Shown: in pieces, positions 1-9,942 of the stretch | Layout: each line of letters begins with the position of its first letter | Position numbering within the stretch: the stretch's first letter is position 1 | NCBI GenBank assembly: GCA_023265995.1 | Contig: JAHFSA010000001.1 | Coordinates: 62,001-126,000 of the forward strand | DNA length: 64,000 nt | Source of the DNA: Perlucidibaca sp. | GTDB lineage: Bacteria > Pseudomonadota > Gammaproteobacteria > Pseudomonadales > Moraxellaceae | Direction of reading: 5' to 3' | The notes under the pieces: generated by a model | What the model was told of the DNA's origin: nothing | Database searches by the model: none | Seen by the model: only the letters and a program-made list of their open reading frames with translations | Program-made: the position numbers and the translations under genes

Positions 1-1404
1 ATCGGGCAGCGTGTGGACACGCACCATGTCGGCATGCGGCACATCGGCCGGCGCCTCCTGCCCGATCAGGATGAGGTTGAAGCCGCTGTCATCGAGCCGG
101 GCAAAACCATCCTCGACCTCGCCGCCCGGCCGCAGGACCAGCCGCAACCAGGGCCAGCGCTCGCCCGGACGCGGCCCCTGCGCCGGCATATCCGCGGCGG
201 CGCAAGCCAGGCTGCTGTCACGATAGGCAATGCCGATCTGCGAAATGGTGCGGAACGCCAGCAGCCTGACACGCTCGGAGCGCATGGCCAGCGCCACGAC
301 CCTGGCCAGCAGACGGGTGCGCAGCAAGGCCGCGATCCGGCGCTCGGAGACGATCAGCGAAAACGCCCTGTCCGTGGTCTCCAGCAGACGCCGCGCCACC
401 GGCAGGCGCTCGGCCTCATAGGACTCCAGCAAGGCCTCGCCGGCCCGCCCGGACACCACCAGCGCCAGCTTCCAGGCCAGGTTGTAGGCGTCCTGCAGGC
501 CGGTGTTCATGCCCTGGGCGCCGACCGGGCTGTGAATGTGCGCGGCATCGCCGAGCAGGAAGCAACGGCGGTCGCGGAAGCGCGACGCGCAGCGGTGATG
601 GATGCGATAGACCGAAAACCAGCTGCAGGCATGGAAGCTCAGGCCGGCGCCGGCCTCGCGCAGCAACGCCGGCAGCACATCGGCCATGGCCAGGTCAGGC
701 TTGTCGCGCAACTCCGGCGGCACGATGCCGACCAATCGCCAGTGGTCCTGCCCGCGCATGGGAAAGAACAGATGGAAGCGCTGGTGCCAGAGAAAGACAT
801 TGAGCTCGTCCGGCACCATGTCGCCGCTGAGCTGCACGTCGGCGACGAAGAACACCTGCTCGTAAGGAGCGCCCGGAAAGTCCATGGCGTTGAGATGGCG
901 CACCGCGCTGTGCGCACCGTCGCAGCCGGCCACCCAGACCGCCGAGACCTCGCTCCAGTCGCCATCGCTCGTACGCAGCGTGGCGCGGACATGGTCCGGG
1001 TACTGCGTCAGCGCCGTCAGCTCGGTGTTCCAGCGCACCTCCCCGCCCAGCTCGCGCAGCTTCTCGCCCAGCAGACGCTCGTTGTCGTCCTGGCCGAGGA
1101 TGAAGAGATAAGGATAGGGACTGAGGTCGCGGCCTATGTCACCCAGCGGCACGCGCGCGGCGTGACGGCCCAGCGACCAGAGGTTGGCGGCCTCGGCGCG
1201 CTGGCCCAGCGCCAGCGCCTGTTCGACGATGCCCAGGCGGGCGTAGATCTCCAGCGTGCGCGCCTGCACACCCAGCGCCCGCGTTTCGCGGGCCGGCCCG
1301 GCATGACGGTCGATGATGAGCGCACGCACGCCCCGGCGGGCGAGCTGGCAGGCCAGCATCAGTCCGGTCGGTCCGGCTCCGACGATGAGGACGTCAGTAT
1401 CCAT
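1..1404 (-). CDS. FAD-dependent aromatic-ring monooxygenase (PheA/TfdB / UbiH-like), 3' end cut by window edge
   Basis: Reverse-strand reading from ATG at 1404: MDTDVLIVGAGPTGLMLACQLARRGVRALIIDRHAGPARETRALG...; contains GDAAHIHSPVGAQGMNTGLQDAYNLAWKL. Not in the ORF track because it runs off the window. Confidence 0.87.
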   Translation of the reverse strand, partial: MDTDVLIVGAGPTGLMLACQLARRGVRALIIDRHAGPARETRALGVQARTLEIYARLGIVEQALALGQRAEAANLWSLGRHAARVPLGDIGRDLSPYPYLFILGQDDNERLLGEKLRELGGEVRWNTELTALTQYPDHVRATLRTSDGDWSEVSAVWVAGCDGAHSAVRHLNAMDFPGAPYEQVFFVADVQLSGDMVPDELNVFLWHQRFHLFFPMRGQDHWRLVGIVPPELRDKPDLAMADVLPALLREAGAGLSFHACSWFSVYRIHHRCASRFRDRRCFLLGDAAHIHSPVGAQGMNTGLQDAYNLAWKLALVVSGRAGEALLESYEAERLPVARRLLETTDRAFSLIVSERRIAALLRTRLLARVVALAMRSERVRLLAFRTISQIGIAYRDSSLACAAADMPAQGPRPGERWPWLRLVLRPGGEVEDGFARLDDSGFNLILIGQEAPADVPHADMVRVHTLPD

Positions 1405-1462
1405 GGACGCATCCCCCCGATGCTTGATCGTGGCACAGGGGATGGATGCGGTAAACGGGGGA

Positions 1463-1834
1463 TCAGAGCAGGCCGGCGCGACGCGCGCAGATGAGCGCGC
1501 CGGAACGGTTACGGGCGCCCAGCTTGCCGTAGATATTGTGCAGATGCCATTTGAGCGTGCCCTCGGAAATGAAGACCGACTCGGCGATTTCGCGGTTGCT
1601 CATGCCGGAGTCCAGCCGCTTGAGCAGCTCTATCTCGCGCTTGGTCAGCTCGCCAAGCAGACCTTCCTGCCGTGGCGCCACGGCAGGCGTGGCTGTGGTC
1701 CGGGCACGAAGGAGACGACGGACCAGGGGCAGCGCTTCGGCATGCTGACGCCGACAATGAAGATCCGTCGCAATGTTCTCGAAAAGCAGTACGAGCAGAA
1801 CTTCGAGGATTGGCAGGGTCGCGGACGCAAGGTG
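1463..1834 (-). pseudogene. Truncated LuxR/MalT-type regulator (C-terminal HTH only)
   Basis: LTKREIELLKRLDSGMSNREIAESVFISEGTLKWHLHNIYGKLGARNRSGAL is a LuxR HTH. The same frame reads upstream (ILEVLLVLLFENIATDLHCRRQHAEALPLVRRLLRAR) to the MAPEG stop codon with no N-terminal domain. Confidence 0.7.
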
Positions 1835-1854
1835 CTGTGGGTCTGATCGAGCTT

Positions 1855-1878
1855 GAGCCGGCGTCCTGACGCCGGCTC
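1855..1878. terminator. Terminator-like hairpin at the 3' end of the MAPEG gene
   Basis: Perfect inverted repeat GAGCCGGCGTC-CT-GACGCCGGCTC overlapping the MAPEG stop; no T-run. Confidence 0.4.
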
Positions 1879-2308
1879 AGGCCACCAGCCCTGCCTGGCG
1901 GACTATCATGCCGACCAGTATCAGAAAGCCGATCACCTGCATGAAGAACAAGGTGAAGCGCAGTGCGGCCACGGCATTGGTCTGGACCAGGCACACGTGC
2001 ACCAGCGATTGCAGGATGCGCGCGCCCAGAATGCCGATGCAGACGTGATTCACCACCGGCCCGCCGACCTGGCTGACGAACAGCGCGAACACGATGACGG
2101 CGAACACCGGCAGGTTTTCCACGCAGTTGGCGTGCGCCCGCATGGCGCGCCGATACCACTCTTCACCCTCCACCTTGTCAGCGCAAAAACCGCTGATCGG
2201 CACCCGCCCGGTCAGAATCCGGCTCCAGCGATAGACGCCGATCGTGAACATCAGCAGCAGTACGGTCCAGGTCGCGAACCCGAGCAACGTCCAAAGCGGC
2301 ATGGTCAT
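1877..2308 (-). CDS. MAPEG-family membrane protein
   Basis: 143 aa, four hydrophobic segments, RAMRAHANCVENLPVFAVIV and GILGARILQSLVHV motifs. Confidence 0.85.
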   Translation of the reverse strand: MTMPLWTLLGFATWTVLLLMFTIGVYRWSRILTGRVPISGFCADKVEGEEWYRRAMRAHANCVENLPVFAVIVFALFVSQVGGPVVNHVCIGILGARILQSLVHVCLVQTNAVAALRFTLFFMQVIGFLILVGMIVRQAGLVA

Positions 2309-2346
2309 CTGTCGACTCCCGAAAGCTTGTCTGGCGACAGCCGCAC

Positions 2347-3072
2347 TCAGCGCCTGCCCCGCAGGGCCGCCCTGACACCCACGCGCAGGGCATCGAGCAG
2401 ATCCAGCGGCACGCTGCGACGGATGTAACGGATCAACGACTGGCGTATGCGCCGCTTGGAAGCAGTATGTGCCGGCATGTCGAGTTTGGCGAACTCGCTC
2501 GCCAGTTCTCGGGCGCGCGGCATGAGCAAGGCAGCCTCGCTCAGCTCATCGAAGAAACCCGCCTTGAGGGCATCCTCGACCGGGAAATATCTGGACAGCG
2601 TCACCGCCGTCTGGAAATCGGCAGGAGTCAGCCGGTGTCGCAGCATCGCCGCGGCCACACGCGGGATGGTCAGCCCGATGGCGACCTCGTTGGCGGCAAT
2701 GCGGAACTCGCCGCGAGTCCCGATCACATAGTCGGCCGAGAGCATCAGGAACACGCCCATCGCCAGCACATGGCCGTTGCAGGCGGCGATCACCGGATAG
2801 GGATAGGCCATGACCCGCGCCGTCAGCGAATAGCCGGCATGCAGCATGCGCAGGGCATCCAGCGGCGCCCCCTTCATCACCTTGAGATCGAAGCCGGCAG
2901 AGAACACCTGCTCCCTGCCGGTGATGATGACGATGGCACGATCCGCTTCGGCGCGATCGAAGGCGGCATAGATCTGTCGGAACATTGCCGGCGACAGCGC
3001 ATTGCGGTTGCCGTCGTCGAGCTGAATGGTGGCGACGCCATTGGCGAGACTGTAGTGAACGAGATCGGTCAT
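2347..3072 (-). CDS. Crotonase/enoyl-CoA hydratase family protein
   Basis: 241 aa; VIITGREQVFSAGFDLKVMKG and ACNGHVLAMGVFLMLSADYVIGTRGEFRI crotonase signatures. Confidence 0.88.
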   Translation of the reverse strand: MTDLVHYSLANGVATIQLDDGNRNALSPAMFRQIYAAFDRAEADRAIVIITGREQVFSAGFDLKVMKGAPLDALRMLHAGYSLTARVMAYPYPVIAACNGHVLAMGVFLMLSADYVIGTRGEFRIAANEVAIGLTIPRVAAAMLRHRLTPADFQTAVTLSRYFPVEDALKAGFFDELSEAALLMPRARELASEFAKLDMPAHTASKRRIRQSLIRYIRRSVPLDLLDALRVGVRAALRGRR

Positions 3073-3099
3073 GGCGTTGCGAATCTCCGGCGGTTCGAG

Positions 3100-3585
3100 T
3101 CAGCCGCGAAGCGCGGCCTCAATGGCACTGACATCGATTTTTGTCATTTCCATCATGGCATCGAAGGCGCGCCGGGCAGCAGCCGGATCGGGGTCGGCAA
3201 TGGCTCGCATCAGCACCACCGGGGTGATCTGCCACGACACACCCCACTTGTCCTTGCACCAGCCGCAAGCGCTTTCCTGACCACCACTGCCAACGATCGC
3301 GTTCCAGTACCTGTCCGTCTCGGCCTGATCCGTGGTCGCCACCTGGAACGAAAACGCTTCGCTTTGCTTGAATGCAGGCCCGCCGTTGAGTCCGAGGCAC
3401 GGGATACCCATGACCGTGAACTCCACGGTCAACACGTCGCCCTGCTTCCCCGACGGAAAGTCTCCCGGCGCCCGGTACACGGTGCCGACGAAGGAGTCCG
3501 GAAAGGTATCGGCGTAGAACCGCGCGGCAGCTTCAGCATCGCCGTTGTACCAGAGGCAGATCGTGTTCTTTGCTGGCGTGGTCAT
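3100..3585 (-). CDS. VOC-superfamily / PhnB-like protein
   Basis: ICLWYNGDAEAAARFYADTFPDS...LNGGPAFKQSEAFSFQVATTDQAETDRYWNAI...CGWCKDKWGVSWQITP. Confidence 0.88.
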   Translation of the reverse strand: MTTPAKNTICLWYNGDAEAAARFYADTFPDSFVGTVYRAPGDFPSGKQGDVLTVEFTVMGIPCLGLNGGPAFKQSEAFSFQVATTDQAETDRYWNAIVGSGGQESACGWCKDKWGVSWQITPVVLMRAIADPDPAAARRAFDAMMEMTKIDVSAIEAALRG

Positions 3586-3601
3586 GTCACTTCTCCCCCC
3601 C

Positions 3602-5581
3602 TCAGAAATGCTTGCCCTTCAGCACGTTGGCCAGCACGGTCTGCTCCAGCGTCGGCTTCTCGCCGGCACGCCGACCCTTGGCCGCGGTCGATGACGGGAA
3701 GGCCCGGAAGGTGCGGTTGAGCACGGTGTCGTTGATGCGCGGCCAGAGCGCGTAGGACAGCTGCGCGGCCGTGCCCAGCGCGGTCGCCACCGACTTCGGG
3801 CGGTTCAGGATGGCCTTGAGCACGGTATCGGCGGCGTGCTCCGGGCTCCAGGCCGGCGCGTAGTCGTAGACCTTGGTGGGCGCGATCATGGGCGTGCGCA
3901 CCAGCGGCATGTAGATGGCGGTGACCTCGATGTTCTTGTGCTTGACCTCGGCCGACAGGCAGCGCCCGAAGGCATCGAGCGCGGCCTTGCTGGCGACGTA
4001 GGCGGAGAAGCGCGCGGCATTGGTGAGCACGCCTATGGAGCTGATGTTGACGATGTGTCCGCTCTTCTGCGCCGTCATCGACGGCAGCAGATTCATGATC
4101 ATGCGGATGGCGCCGAAGTAGTTGAGCTGCATGGTGCGCTCGAAGTCGTGGAAGCGGTCATAGGACTCGACCACGGCACGGCGGATGGAGCGCCCGGCGT
4201 TGTTGACCAGCACATCGACATGGCCGAAGTCGGCCAGCACCTGCTGCGCGCACTCGTCGATGGCTTCCATGTCGTTGAGGTCACAGGAATAGACATGAGC
4301 CTCGCCACCGGCCATCTCGATGATGCGCTTCGTTTCTTCCAGCTTGTCGCGGTTGCGCGCCACCAGCACCACGCGGGCGCCGGTGGCGCCGAGCTTCTTG
4401 GCGACATGGAAGCCGATGCCGGAAGACGCGCCGGTGACCATCACGACCTTGCCGGCGAGGTCGCGCACGGCGCGCCGGCTGACCTTGGCGTGAATGTCGA
4501 GATAGAGCTCCCAGTACTGCCAGAGCTTGTCGGCGTAGTCGCGGATGTCCGGGCATTCGATGCCGCTGCCGGCCAGCGCCGCGCGCGCCTGGCTGTCGTC
4601 GTATTCGGTCTGCGCGAAGCCGGCGGTGATGACCGAGGGCGGTGCGCCGACGAGACGCTGGAAGACCTTGTCGAAGGCCGGCAGGCGCTGGCTGAGGCTG
4701 CCGGTGACGCGACGCATGGGTGTGTGCAGCGCCTTGATGCTGAAGTTGCGCGCCACGTCGGGACCGTGCGCGGCCTCGAGCAGGATCTGCATCATCTGCC
4801 CCATGGTCGGCGACGGCGACTGGATGAGGAAGAAAGCCTTGCCGTCGAGACCGGGCTTGTGGGCGATGTGGTCCATGGCGGCGGCGACATAGTCGACCGG
4901 CACCAGCGTCACGCGCCCGCCCTGCACGCCGAGCAGCGGCAGCCACTTGGGCACGGCGTAGCTGAGCCGCTGGATGGTCTTGAAGAAATAGTAGGGGCCG
5001 TCGATCTTGTCCATCTCGCCGGTGCGCGAGTCGCCCACCACGGCACCCGGCCGGTAGATGCGGAACGGCACTTTCGCCTCGTCGCGCACGATCTTCTCGG
5101 ACTGGAACTTGGTGCGGTAGTACGGGTGATGCAGCGGCTGGCCCTCGTCGAACATGTCCTCGCTGAAGCGGCCGACGAAGTCCTCGCCGGCGACCGCGAT
5201 CGACGACACATGATGCAGACGGACATCGCCGCCCAGCGAGTTGGCGAAGGCCACGACATTGCGCGTGCCCTCGTTGTTGACGCGATCCGCCGTGGCGTCA
5301 TCCATGGCCATGTCGTAGACGGCGGCGAGATGGAAGACATGATCGATGTTGCCGGCCAGACGCACGAAGTCGGCGGGAGCGACAAGGCCGGGCACGGTGA
5401 TGTCGCCGCTGACCAGATGCAGGCGTCGCGACAGCTCGCCATAGCGCTCGCAGAGGTGAACGAACTTCTCCTCCGAACCCTCGCGCACGAGCACGTGGAT
5501 GTCGGCATCCGGCCGCGCCAGCAGGCGCTCGAGCAGGAACTTGCCGATGAAGCCGGTGGCACCGGTGACGAAGTAATTCAT
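3602..5581 (-). CDS. Two-domain fatty acyl-CoA reductase (extended SDR + classical SDR), Marinobacter FAR-like
   Basis: 659 aa; N-term MNYFVTGATGFIGKFLLERLL...GNIDHVFHLAAVYDM...RTKFQSEKIVR...FRIYRPGAVVGDS...GEMDKIDGPYYFFK; C-term KVVMVTGASSGIGFHVAKKL...DVLVNNAGRSIRRAVVESYDRFHDFERTMQLNYFGAIRMIM. Size and motifs recall the Marinobacter FAR. Confidence 0.85.
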   Translation of the reverse strand: MNYFVTGATGFIGKFLLERLLARPDADIHVLVREGSEEKFVHLCERYGELSRRLHLVSGDITVPGLVAPADFVRLAGNIDHVFHLAAVYDMAMDDATADRVNNEGTRNVVAFANSLGGDVRLHHVSSIAVAGEDFVGRFSEDMFDEGQPLHHPYYRTKFQSEKIVRDEAKVPFRIYRPGAVVGDSRTGEMDKIDGPYYFFKTIQRLSYAVPKWLPLLGVQGGRVTLVPVDYVAAAMDHIAHKPGLDGKAFFLIQSPSPTMGQMMQILLEAAHGPDVARNFSIKALHTPMRRVTGSLSQRLPAFDKVFQRLVGAPPSVITAGFAQTEYDDSQARAALAGSGIECPDIRDYADKLWQYWELYLDIHAKVSRRAVRDLAGKVVMVTGASSGIGFHVAKKLGATGARVVLVARNRDKLEETKRIIEMAGGEAHVYSCDLNDMEAIDECAQQVLADFGHVDVLVNNAGRSIRRAVVESYDRFHDFERTMQLNYFGAIRMIMNLLPSMTAQKSGHIVNISSIGVLTNAARFSAYVASKAALDAFGRCLSAEVKHKNIEVTAIYMPLVRTPMIAPTKVYDYAPAWSPEHAADTVLKAILNRPKSVATALGTAAQLSYALWPRINDTVLNRTFRAFPSSTAAKGRRAGEKPTLEQTVLANVLKGKHF

Positions 5582-5689
5582 GACGCTAACCTCAAGACAG
5601 TCTTGTCCCGATTATTGGTGAGGCGACATTCACTCCACAGCGGGAGGCAGGCCAGAAAGCTGTCTTTTCAGGCCAGCCACCGCCCGCGC

Positions 5690-6088
5690 TCAATGCGCCT
5701 CGCCAGCTCCCAGCTCATCGAGTATCGGACATTCCGGCCGGAAGTCGCCATGACAGCGTGCGGCCATGTCGGCAATGGCATCACGCATGCGGGTCAGCTC
5801 GGTGATGCGGGCATCGAGCTCGGCCACCTGCTGCAGGGCCAGCGCCTTGACGTCGGCGCTGCTGCGCTGGCGATCCTGCCAGAGCGACAGCAGCGCGCGG
5901 ATGGTGTCCAGCCCGAAGCCCAGCGTGCGCGCCTGATGCACGAAGCGCAGGGTGTCGATATCGCCCGTGCCGTAGTCGCGATAGCCGCTGTCGCGGCGCG
6001 TCGGTGCCGGCAGCAGGTCTATGCTTTCGTAATAGCGGATCATCTTGGCGGAGAGGCCGGAGGCGCGGGCGGCGGCACCAATGTTCAT
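5690..6088 (-). CDS. cueR: Cu(I)-responsive MerR-family regulator CueR
   Basis: [27 protein letters not shown]...; C-terminal [12 protein letters not shown] metal-binding loop; adjacent to copA. Confidence 0.9.
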   Translation of the reverse strand: MNIGAAARASGLSAKMIRYYESIDLLPAPTRRDSGYRDYGTGDIDTLRFVHQARTLGFGLDTIRALLSLWQDRQRSSADVKALALQQVAELDARITELTRMRDAIADMAARCHGDFRPECPILDELGAGEAH

Positions 6089-8271
6089 GACGGCTTCTCC
6101 GTCCTGCCGGCCTGGCCGTGCCAGTCGCGCAGCAGCAGGGCATTGCTGATGACGCTGACGCTGGACAGCGCCATGGCCGCGCCGGCGATCACCGGCGAAA
6201 GCAGGCCGAAGGCCGCCAGCGGAATGCCGACGATGTTGTAGATGAAGGCCCAGAACAGGTTCTGGCGGATCTTGGCGCGGGTGCGTCGGGAGATGTCGAT
6301 GGCATCGGCGATCAACGCCGGATTGCCGCGCATGAGGGTGACGCCGGCGGCCTGCATGGCGACATCGGTGCCGCTGGCCATGGCCAGACCAATGTCGGCG
6401 GCGGCCAGGGCCGGCGCATCGTTGACGCCATCGCCGACCATGGCGACGCGGCGACCGTCCTGCTGCAGGGAGCGGATGACGGCTGCCTTGTCTTCCGGCA
6501 ACACGTCGGCAATGACCCGGTCCAGCCCCAGCGCCTGCGCCACCGGGCGTGCCGCGGCTTCACGGTCGCCGCTCAGCAGCACGGTCTCCAGCCCCATGGC
6601 CTTGAGCGCGGCAACGGCGGCCGGCGCCTCCGGGCGCAGACGGTCGGCAAAGGCCGCGACCGCCAGCAGGCGGGCCGGACCGGCGGTCGTCACCTCGGCC
6701 AGCCAGGACAGCGTGGCAGCCTCCCCGCCCGCCGACGGCAGCTCTTCCGTCAGACCGAGCTCCTGCATCAGGCGGCGATTGCCCAGGCGCAGGGTTCGGC
6801 CGGCCACTGTCGCGGCCATGCCACGACCAGGCAGGGCACGCAGCCCGGTCGCCGTCTGCAAGATCACACCGGCGGCCTCGGCATGACGCAGCACGGCACG
6901 CGCCAGCGGATGCTCGCTGCCCTGTTGAATGGCCGCGAACAAGGCCAGCGCCTCATCCGCGCCGGCCGCCACAGTCTTCAGCTCGACCAGTTCGGGCCGG
7001 CCTTCGGTGAGCGTACCGGTCTTGTCCAGCACCACCACCTGCACGCCCTGCAACAGCTCCAGCGCTTCGGCATCGCGGATCAGGATGCCGCGTCGCGCCG
7101 CCACCCCGGTGCCGGCCATGAGCGCCGCCGGGGTCGCCAGACCGAGCGCGCAGGGGCAGGCAATGACCAGCACGGCAACGGCATGGATGATGGCCGCCTC
7201 CAGATCCCCAAGGCGCAGCCACCAGCCCAGACCGGTCAGCACAGCCAGCACCAGCACCACCGGCACGAACACCGCGCTGATGCGATCGACCAGGCGCTGG
7301 ATGGGCGCCTTGCCGGCCTGGGCGTTCTCGACCAGCCGGATGATGCGCGCCAGCGCGGTCTCGGCGCCGATGGCCAGCACCTCGACGAGCAGCCTCCCCT
7401 CGCCATTGATGGCGCCGGCCGTGACCCGCTCGCCGCCATGACGCGCCACCGGCAGGCTCTCGCCGGTGATCAGCGACTCGTCGACATGGCTGGCCCCGTC
7501 ACGGATGACACCATCCACCGGAATCCGCTCGCCCGGCAGAATGGCCACCTGATCGCCAACGGCAATGCGCTCCAGCGGCACTTCCTGCTCGCCCCCGGCA
7601 GTGACCAGACGCGCGCTCTCCGGGCGCAAGGCCTGCAAGGCCCGGATGGCCGCCGTGGTCTGGCGCTTGGCACGGCTCTCCAGCCACTTGCCGAGCAGGA
7701 CCAGGGTGATGACCACCGCCGAGGCCTCGAAATACAGATGCTCATGTCCCCTGAGCAGCAGCCACAGCGACAGCCCGTAGGCCGCCGAAGTGCCCAGGGC
7801 CACCAGCAGGTCCATGTTGCCGCTGCCGGCACGCGCGGCGCGCCAGCCGGAACGGTAGAAGCGCGCGCCCAGCCAGAACTGCACCGGCGTGGCCAGCAAC
7901 AACTGCAGCCAGCCCGGCGGCATGACATGGATGCCGAACAGCCCGGCCAGCATGGGCACGATCAGCGGCAGGCTGAGCGCGGCCGCCAGCGCCACGCGCC
8001 AGCCATCGCCAGTCGGCTCGGCACGCGGAGGAGCCACCGACAGATGCACGCTGGCCTCGTAACCGGCCGCCGTCACCGCCGCGATGAGATCGCTGGTCGC
8101 GACATCGCTGCCGGCGCGGACACTGGCAGTCTCGGTGGCCAGATTGACACTGACCTCGCGCACGCCGGGCACGCGCTGCAGCGCCTTCTCGACATGCGCC
8201 ACGCAGGAGGCGCAGCTCATGCCGGTGATGTCGAGCTCGACCACCGCGGCGGCCACGGCAGTATCAGACAT
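6085..8271 (-). CDS. copA: Copper-translocating P-type ATPase
   Basis: GMSCASC HMA motif, [46 protein letters not shown]; overlaps cueR by 4 bp. Confidence 0.95.
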   Translation of the reverse strand: MSDTAVAAAVVELDITGMSCASCVAHVEKALQRVPGVREVSVNLATETASVRAGSDVATSDLIAAVTAAGYEASVHLSVAPPRAEPTGDGWRVALAAALSLPLIVPMLAGLFGIHVMPPGWLQLLLATPVQFWLGARFYRSGWRAARAGSGNMDLLVALGTSAAYGLSLWLLLRGHEHLYFEASAVVITLVLLGKWLESRAKRQTTAAIRALQALRPESARLVTAGGEQEVPLERIAVGDQVAILPGERIPVDGVIRDGASHVDESLITGESLPVARHGGERVTAGAINGEGRLLVEVLAIGAETALARIIRLVENAQAGKAPIQRLVDRISAVFVPVVLVLAVLTGLGWWLRLGDLEAAIIHAVAVLVIACPCALGLATPAALMAGTGVAARRGILIRDAEALELLQGVQVVVLDKTGTLTEGRPELVELKTVAAGADEALALFAAIQQGSEHPLARAVLRHAEAAGVILQTATGLRALPGRGMAATVAGRTLRLGNRRLMQELGLTEELPSAGGEAATLSWLAEVTTAGPARLLAVAAFADRLRPEAPAAVAALKAMGLETVLLSGDREAAARPVAQALGLDRVIADVLPEDKAAVIRSLQQDGRRVAMVGDGVNDAPALAAADIGLAMASGTDVAMQAAGVTLMRGNPALIADAIDISRRTRAKIRQNLFWAFIYNIVGIPLAAFGLLSPVIAGAAMALSSVSVISNALLLRDWHGQAGRTEKPS

Positions 8272-8476
8272 GACTGTTGTCCGCTGTCGCGGCCTCGTAG
8301 CCCTGGGCCCGGATGGCCGCGATCAGCTCGGCCTCGCCGGCACGGCTGGCTATCTCGACCTGACGACGGTCCGTGCTGAAACGCAGACTGGCGGCGGCAT
8401 CCAGCGCCTGCACCGCACGCGTGATGCGAGCCTCGCAGCTGCCGCAGCTGACACCGGAAAGAGTGAGTGTGGTCAT
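8264..8476 (-). CDS. copZ: Heavy-metal-associated domain copper chaperone
   Basis: [33 protein letters not shown]... from ATG at 8476; overlaps copA start. Confidence 0.85.
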   Translation of the reverse strand: MTTLTLSGVSCGSCEARITRAVQALDAAASLRFSTDRRQVEIASRAGEAELIAAIRAQGYEAATADNSHV

Positions 8477-8510
8477 GACGTCTGCCTCTATGGTGAGTGG
8501 ATACATATAC

Positions 8511-8541
8511 ACCATCCACCTTGCCATGATGGGAAGGTCAA
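8511..8541 (-). promoter_or_regulatory. CueR-type promoter of copZ-copA-cueR
   Basis: Minus strand TTGACC-TTCCCATCATGGCAAGGTG-GATGGT: -35 at 8536-8541, 19-bp spacer with ACCTTCC..GCAAGGT dyad, -10 at 8511-8516, as in characterised MerR/CueR promoters. Confidence 0.85.
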
Positions 8542-8582
8542 GCCGCCGGGTCAATTTTGCGGCATGCCCGTATCACGCGCGC

Positions 8583-8615
8583 AAAAAAAAGCCCGGCGGG
8601 GAGGACCCGCCAGGC
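8583..8615 (-). terminator. Rho-independent terminator
   Basis: GCCcGGCGGG-GAGGA-CCCGCCaGGC hairpin preceded on + by A8 (T8 on minus), downstream of the 8733-9194 gene. Confidence 0.7.
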
Positions 8616-8732
8616 AACAAACCTTCACACCCGGTTCAGCGGACATGTATTCAGTAAGCTTGGGGTCAGTCTACTGATTCCGGGCTTATTGATAAGGCGC
8701 AAAAAGTGCACTGCACTGTTGCGCGATGAGCA

Positions 8733-9194
8733 TTAATCGCGCGGTTCGTTATCTACCCGCGAGCTCAGCACCTCACCCTCTATGGTGCTGCCCTGTCCAC
8801 CCGCGGCGGAACCCGGGCCTTGCTGGCCAGACTGCTCGCGACCATGTGTGCCGGCGCCCCATCCACCCTGCCCGCCCATGCGCTGCAGCTTGCGGCGGAA
8901 CACCAGCGCCGAGAGCACGCCGGCCGTGCCGACGCCGACCAGTGCCGCCAGCGACAAGGCCAGACCGGGCAGGAAGACGATCAGCGCCAGCCACCAGGAC
9001 CAGGCCCAGACCTTGATGGCGCCGATGAAGCCGAGCACGGTCGCCACCAGCGGCAGGAAGGCCACCAGCAGCACCGAGACCACGGCCGAGGCAAAGCTGC
9101 CCCAGCCCAGGTATTGCGAGAAATAGGCGAGCAGGCCGGCCATCTGTATGACCAGCACGGCGAAACGGAGCAGCAGGAACAGGACGGCGCGCAA
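8733..9194 (-). CDS. Hypothetical membrane protein
   Basis: 153 aa with three hydrophobic stretches; RFAVLVIQMAGLLAYFSQYLGWGSFASAVVSVLLVAFLPLVATVLGFIGAIKVW. Confidence 0.7.
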   Translation of the reverse strand: MRAVLFLLLRFAVLVIQMAGLLAYFSQYLGWGSFASAVVSVLLVAFLPLVATVLGFIGAIKVWAWSWWLALIVFLPGLALSLAALVGVGTAGVLSALVFRRKLQRMGGQGGWGAGTHGREQSGQQGPGSAAGGQGSTIEGEVLSSRVDNEPRD

Positions 9195-9235
9195 GGCGTT
9201 TCCCCGACAGTGACGAAAAGCCGATTCTAGCGCAG

Positions 9236-9916
9236 TCAGGCGGACGTTGCCGGACGCCAGCCCTGACGCCCCAGCTCGACGGCGCGCCAGAGGTACCAGG
9301 CCGCGACCGAGCGATACGGGCTCCAGGCCTCGCCCAGCGCCGCCAGCTGCTTCGGTTTCGGCTGTTCATCCATGCCCTTGAGCAGGCGCCAGCCCTCGCG
9401 CACGCCGAAGTCGCCAACCGGCAGCACGTCGGGACGACCCAGGGTGAACATCAGCAGCATCTCGACAGTCCAGCGGCCGACGCCGCGCAGGGCGGTGAGG
9501 CGTTCGATCAGCACCTCGTCCGCCAGCGTGGCCGCTTCCGCCGCCGTCGGCACCAGACCGCTGCGGGCGCCATCGGCGATGCCGATGATGGTGGCCACCT
9601 TGCTGCCGGAGAAGCCGCAACCGCGCAGGACATCAGGATCGGTACCCAGCACCTGCTCGGGAACGGGGAAGTATCCCGGACCGGCATCCGCGCCGTAGAG
9701 CGCCAGGAAGCGGCCCAGTATGGCCTCGGCGGCGCGACCGTGGATCTGCTGGTAGGCGATGGCGCGCACCAGCGCCTCGTAGGGCTCGCACTCGGACTTG
9801 AGCGCGAGGCCGCAGGGGCCGACCTGGTCAATGAGCGCCGCCCAGAGCGGATCGGCGGCGGCCAGATGGCGAGCAGCGGCAGCCTGCTGCCGGGATGACC
9901 AGAGTGCTGTCGACAT
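9236..9916 (-). CDS. alkA: DNA-3-methyladenine glycosylase II-like protein
   Basis: HhH-GPD features: ALVRAIAYQQIHGRAAEAI...LTALRGVGRWTVEMLLMFTLGRPDVLPVGDFGVREG. Confidence 0.88.
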   Translation of the reverse strand: MSTALWSSRQQAAAARHLAAADPLWAALIDQVGPCGLALKSECEPYEALVRAIAYQQIHGRAAEAILGRFLALYGADAGPGYFPVPEQVLGTDPDVLRGCGFSGSKVATIIGIADGARSGLVPTAAEAATLADEVLIERLTALRGVGRWTVEMLLMFTLGRPDVLPVGDFGVREGWRLLKGMDEQPKPKQLAALGEAWSPYRSVAAWYLWRAVELGRQGWRPATSA

Positions 9917-9942
9917 GCCCGCCTCCTGGTGCTGCCGCCGAC

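Noticed and set aside
13-1494. 493-aa + strand ORF
   Set aside because: Antisense to a clear FAD monooxygenase on the minus strand.
3836-6241. 801-aa + strand ORF
   Set aside because: Antisense to the fatty acyl-CoA reductase and cueR; His/Gly/Ala/Arg-rich composition typical of a high-GC antisense frame and no recognisable motif.
6118-8379. 753-aa + strand ORF
   Set aside because: Antisense to copA; Q/H/R-rich shadow frame.
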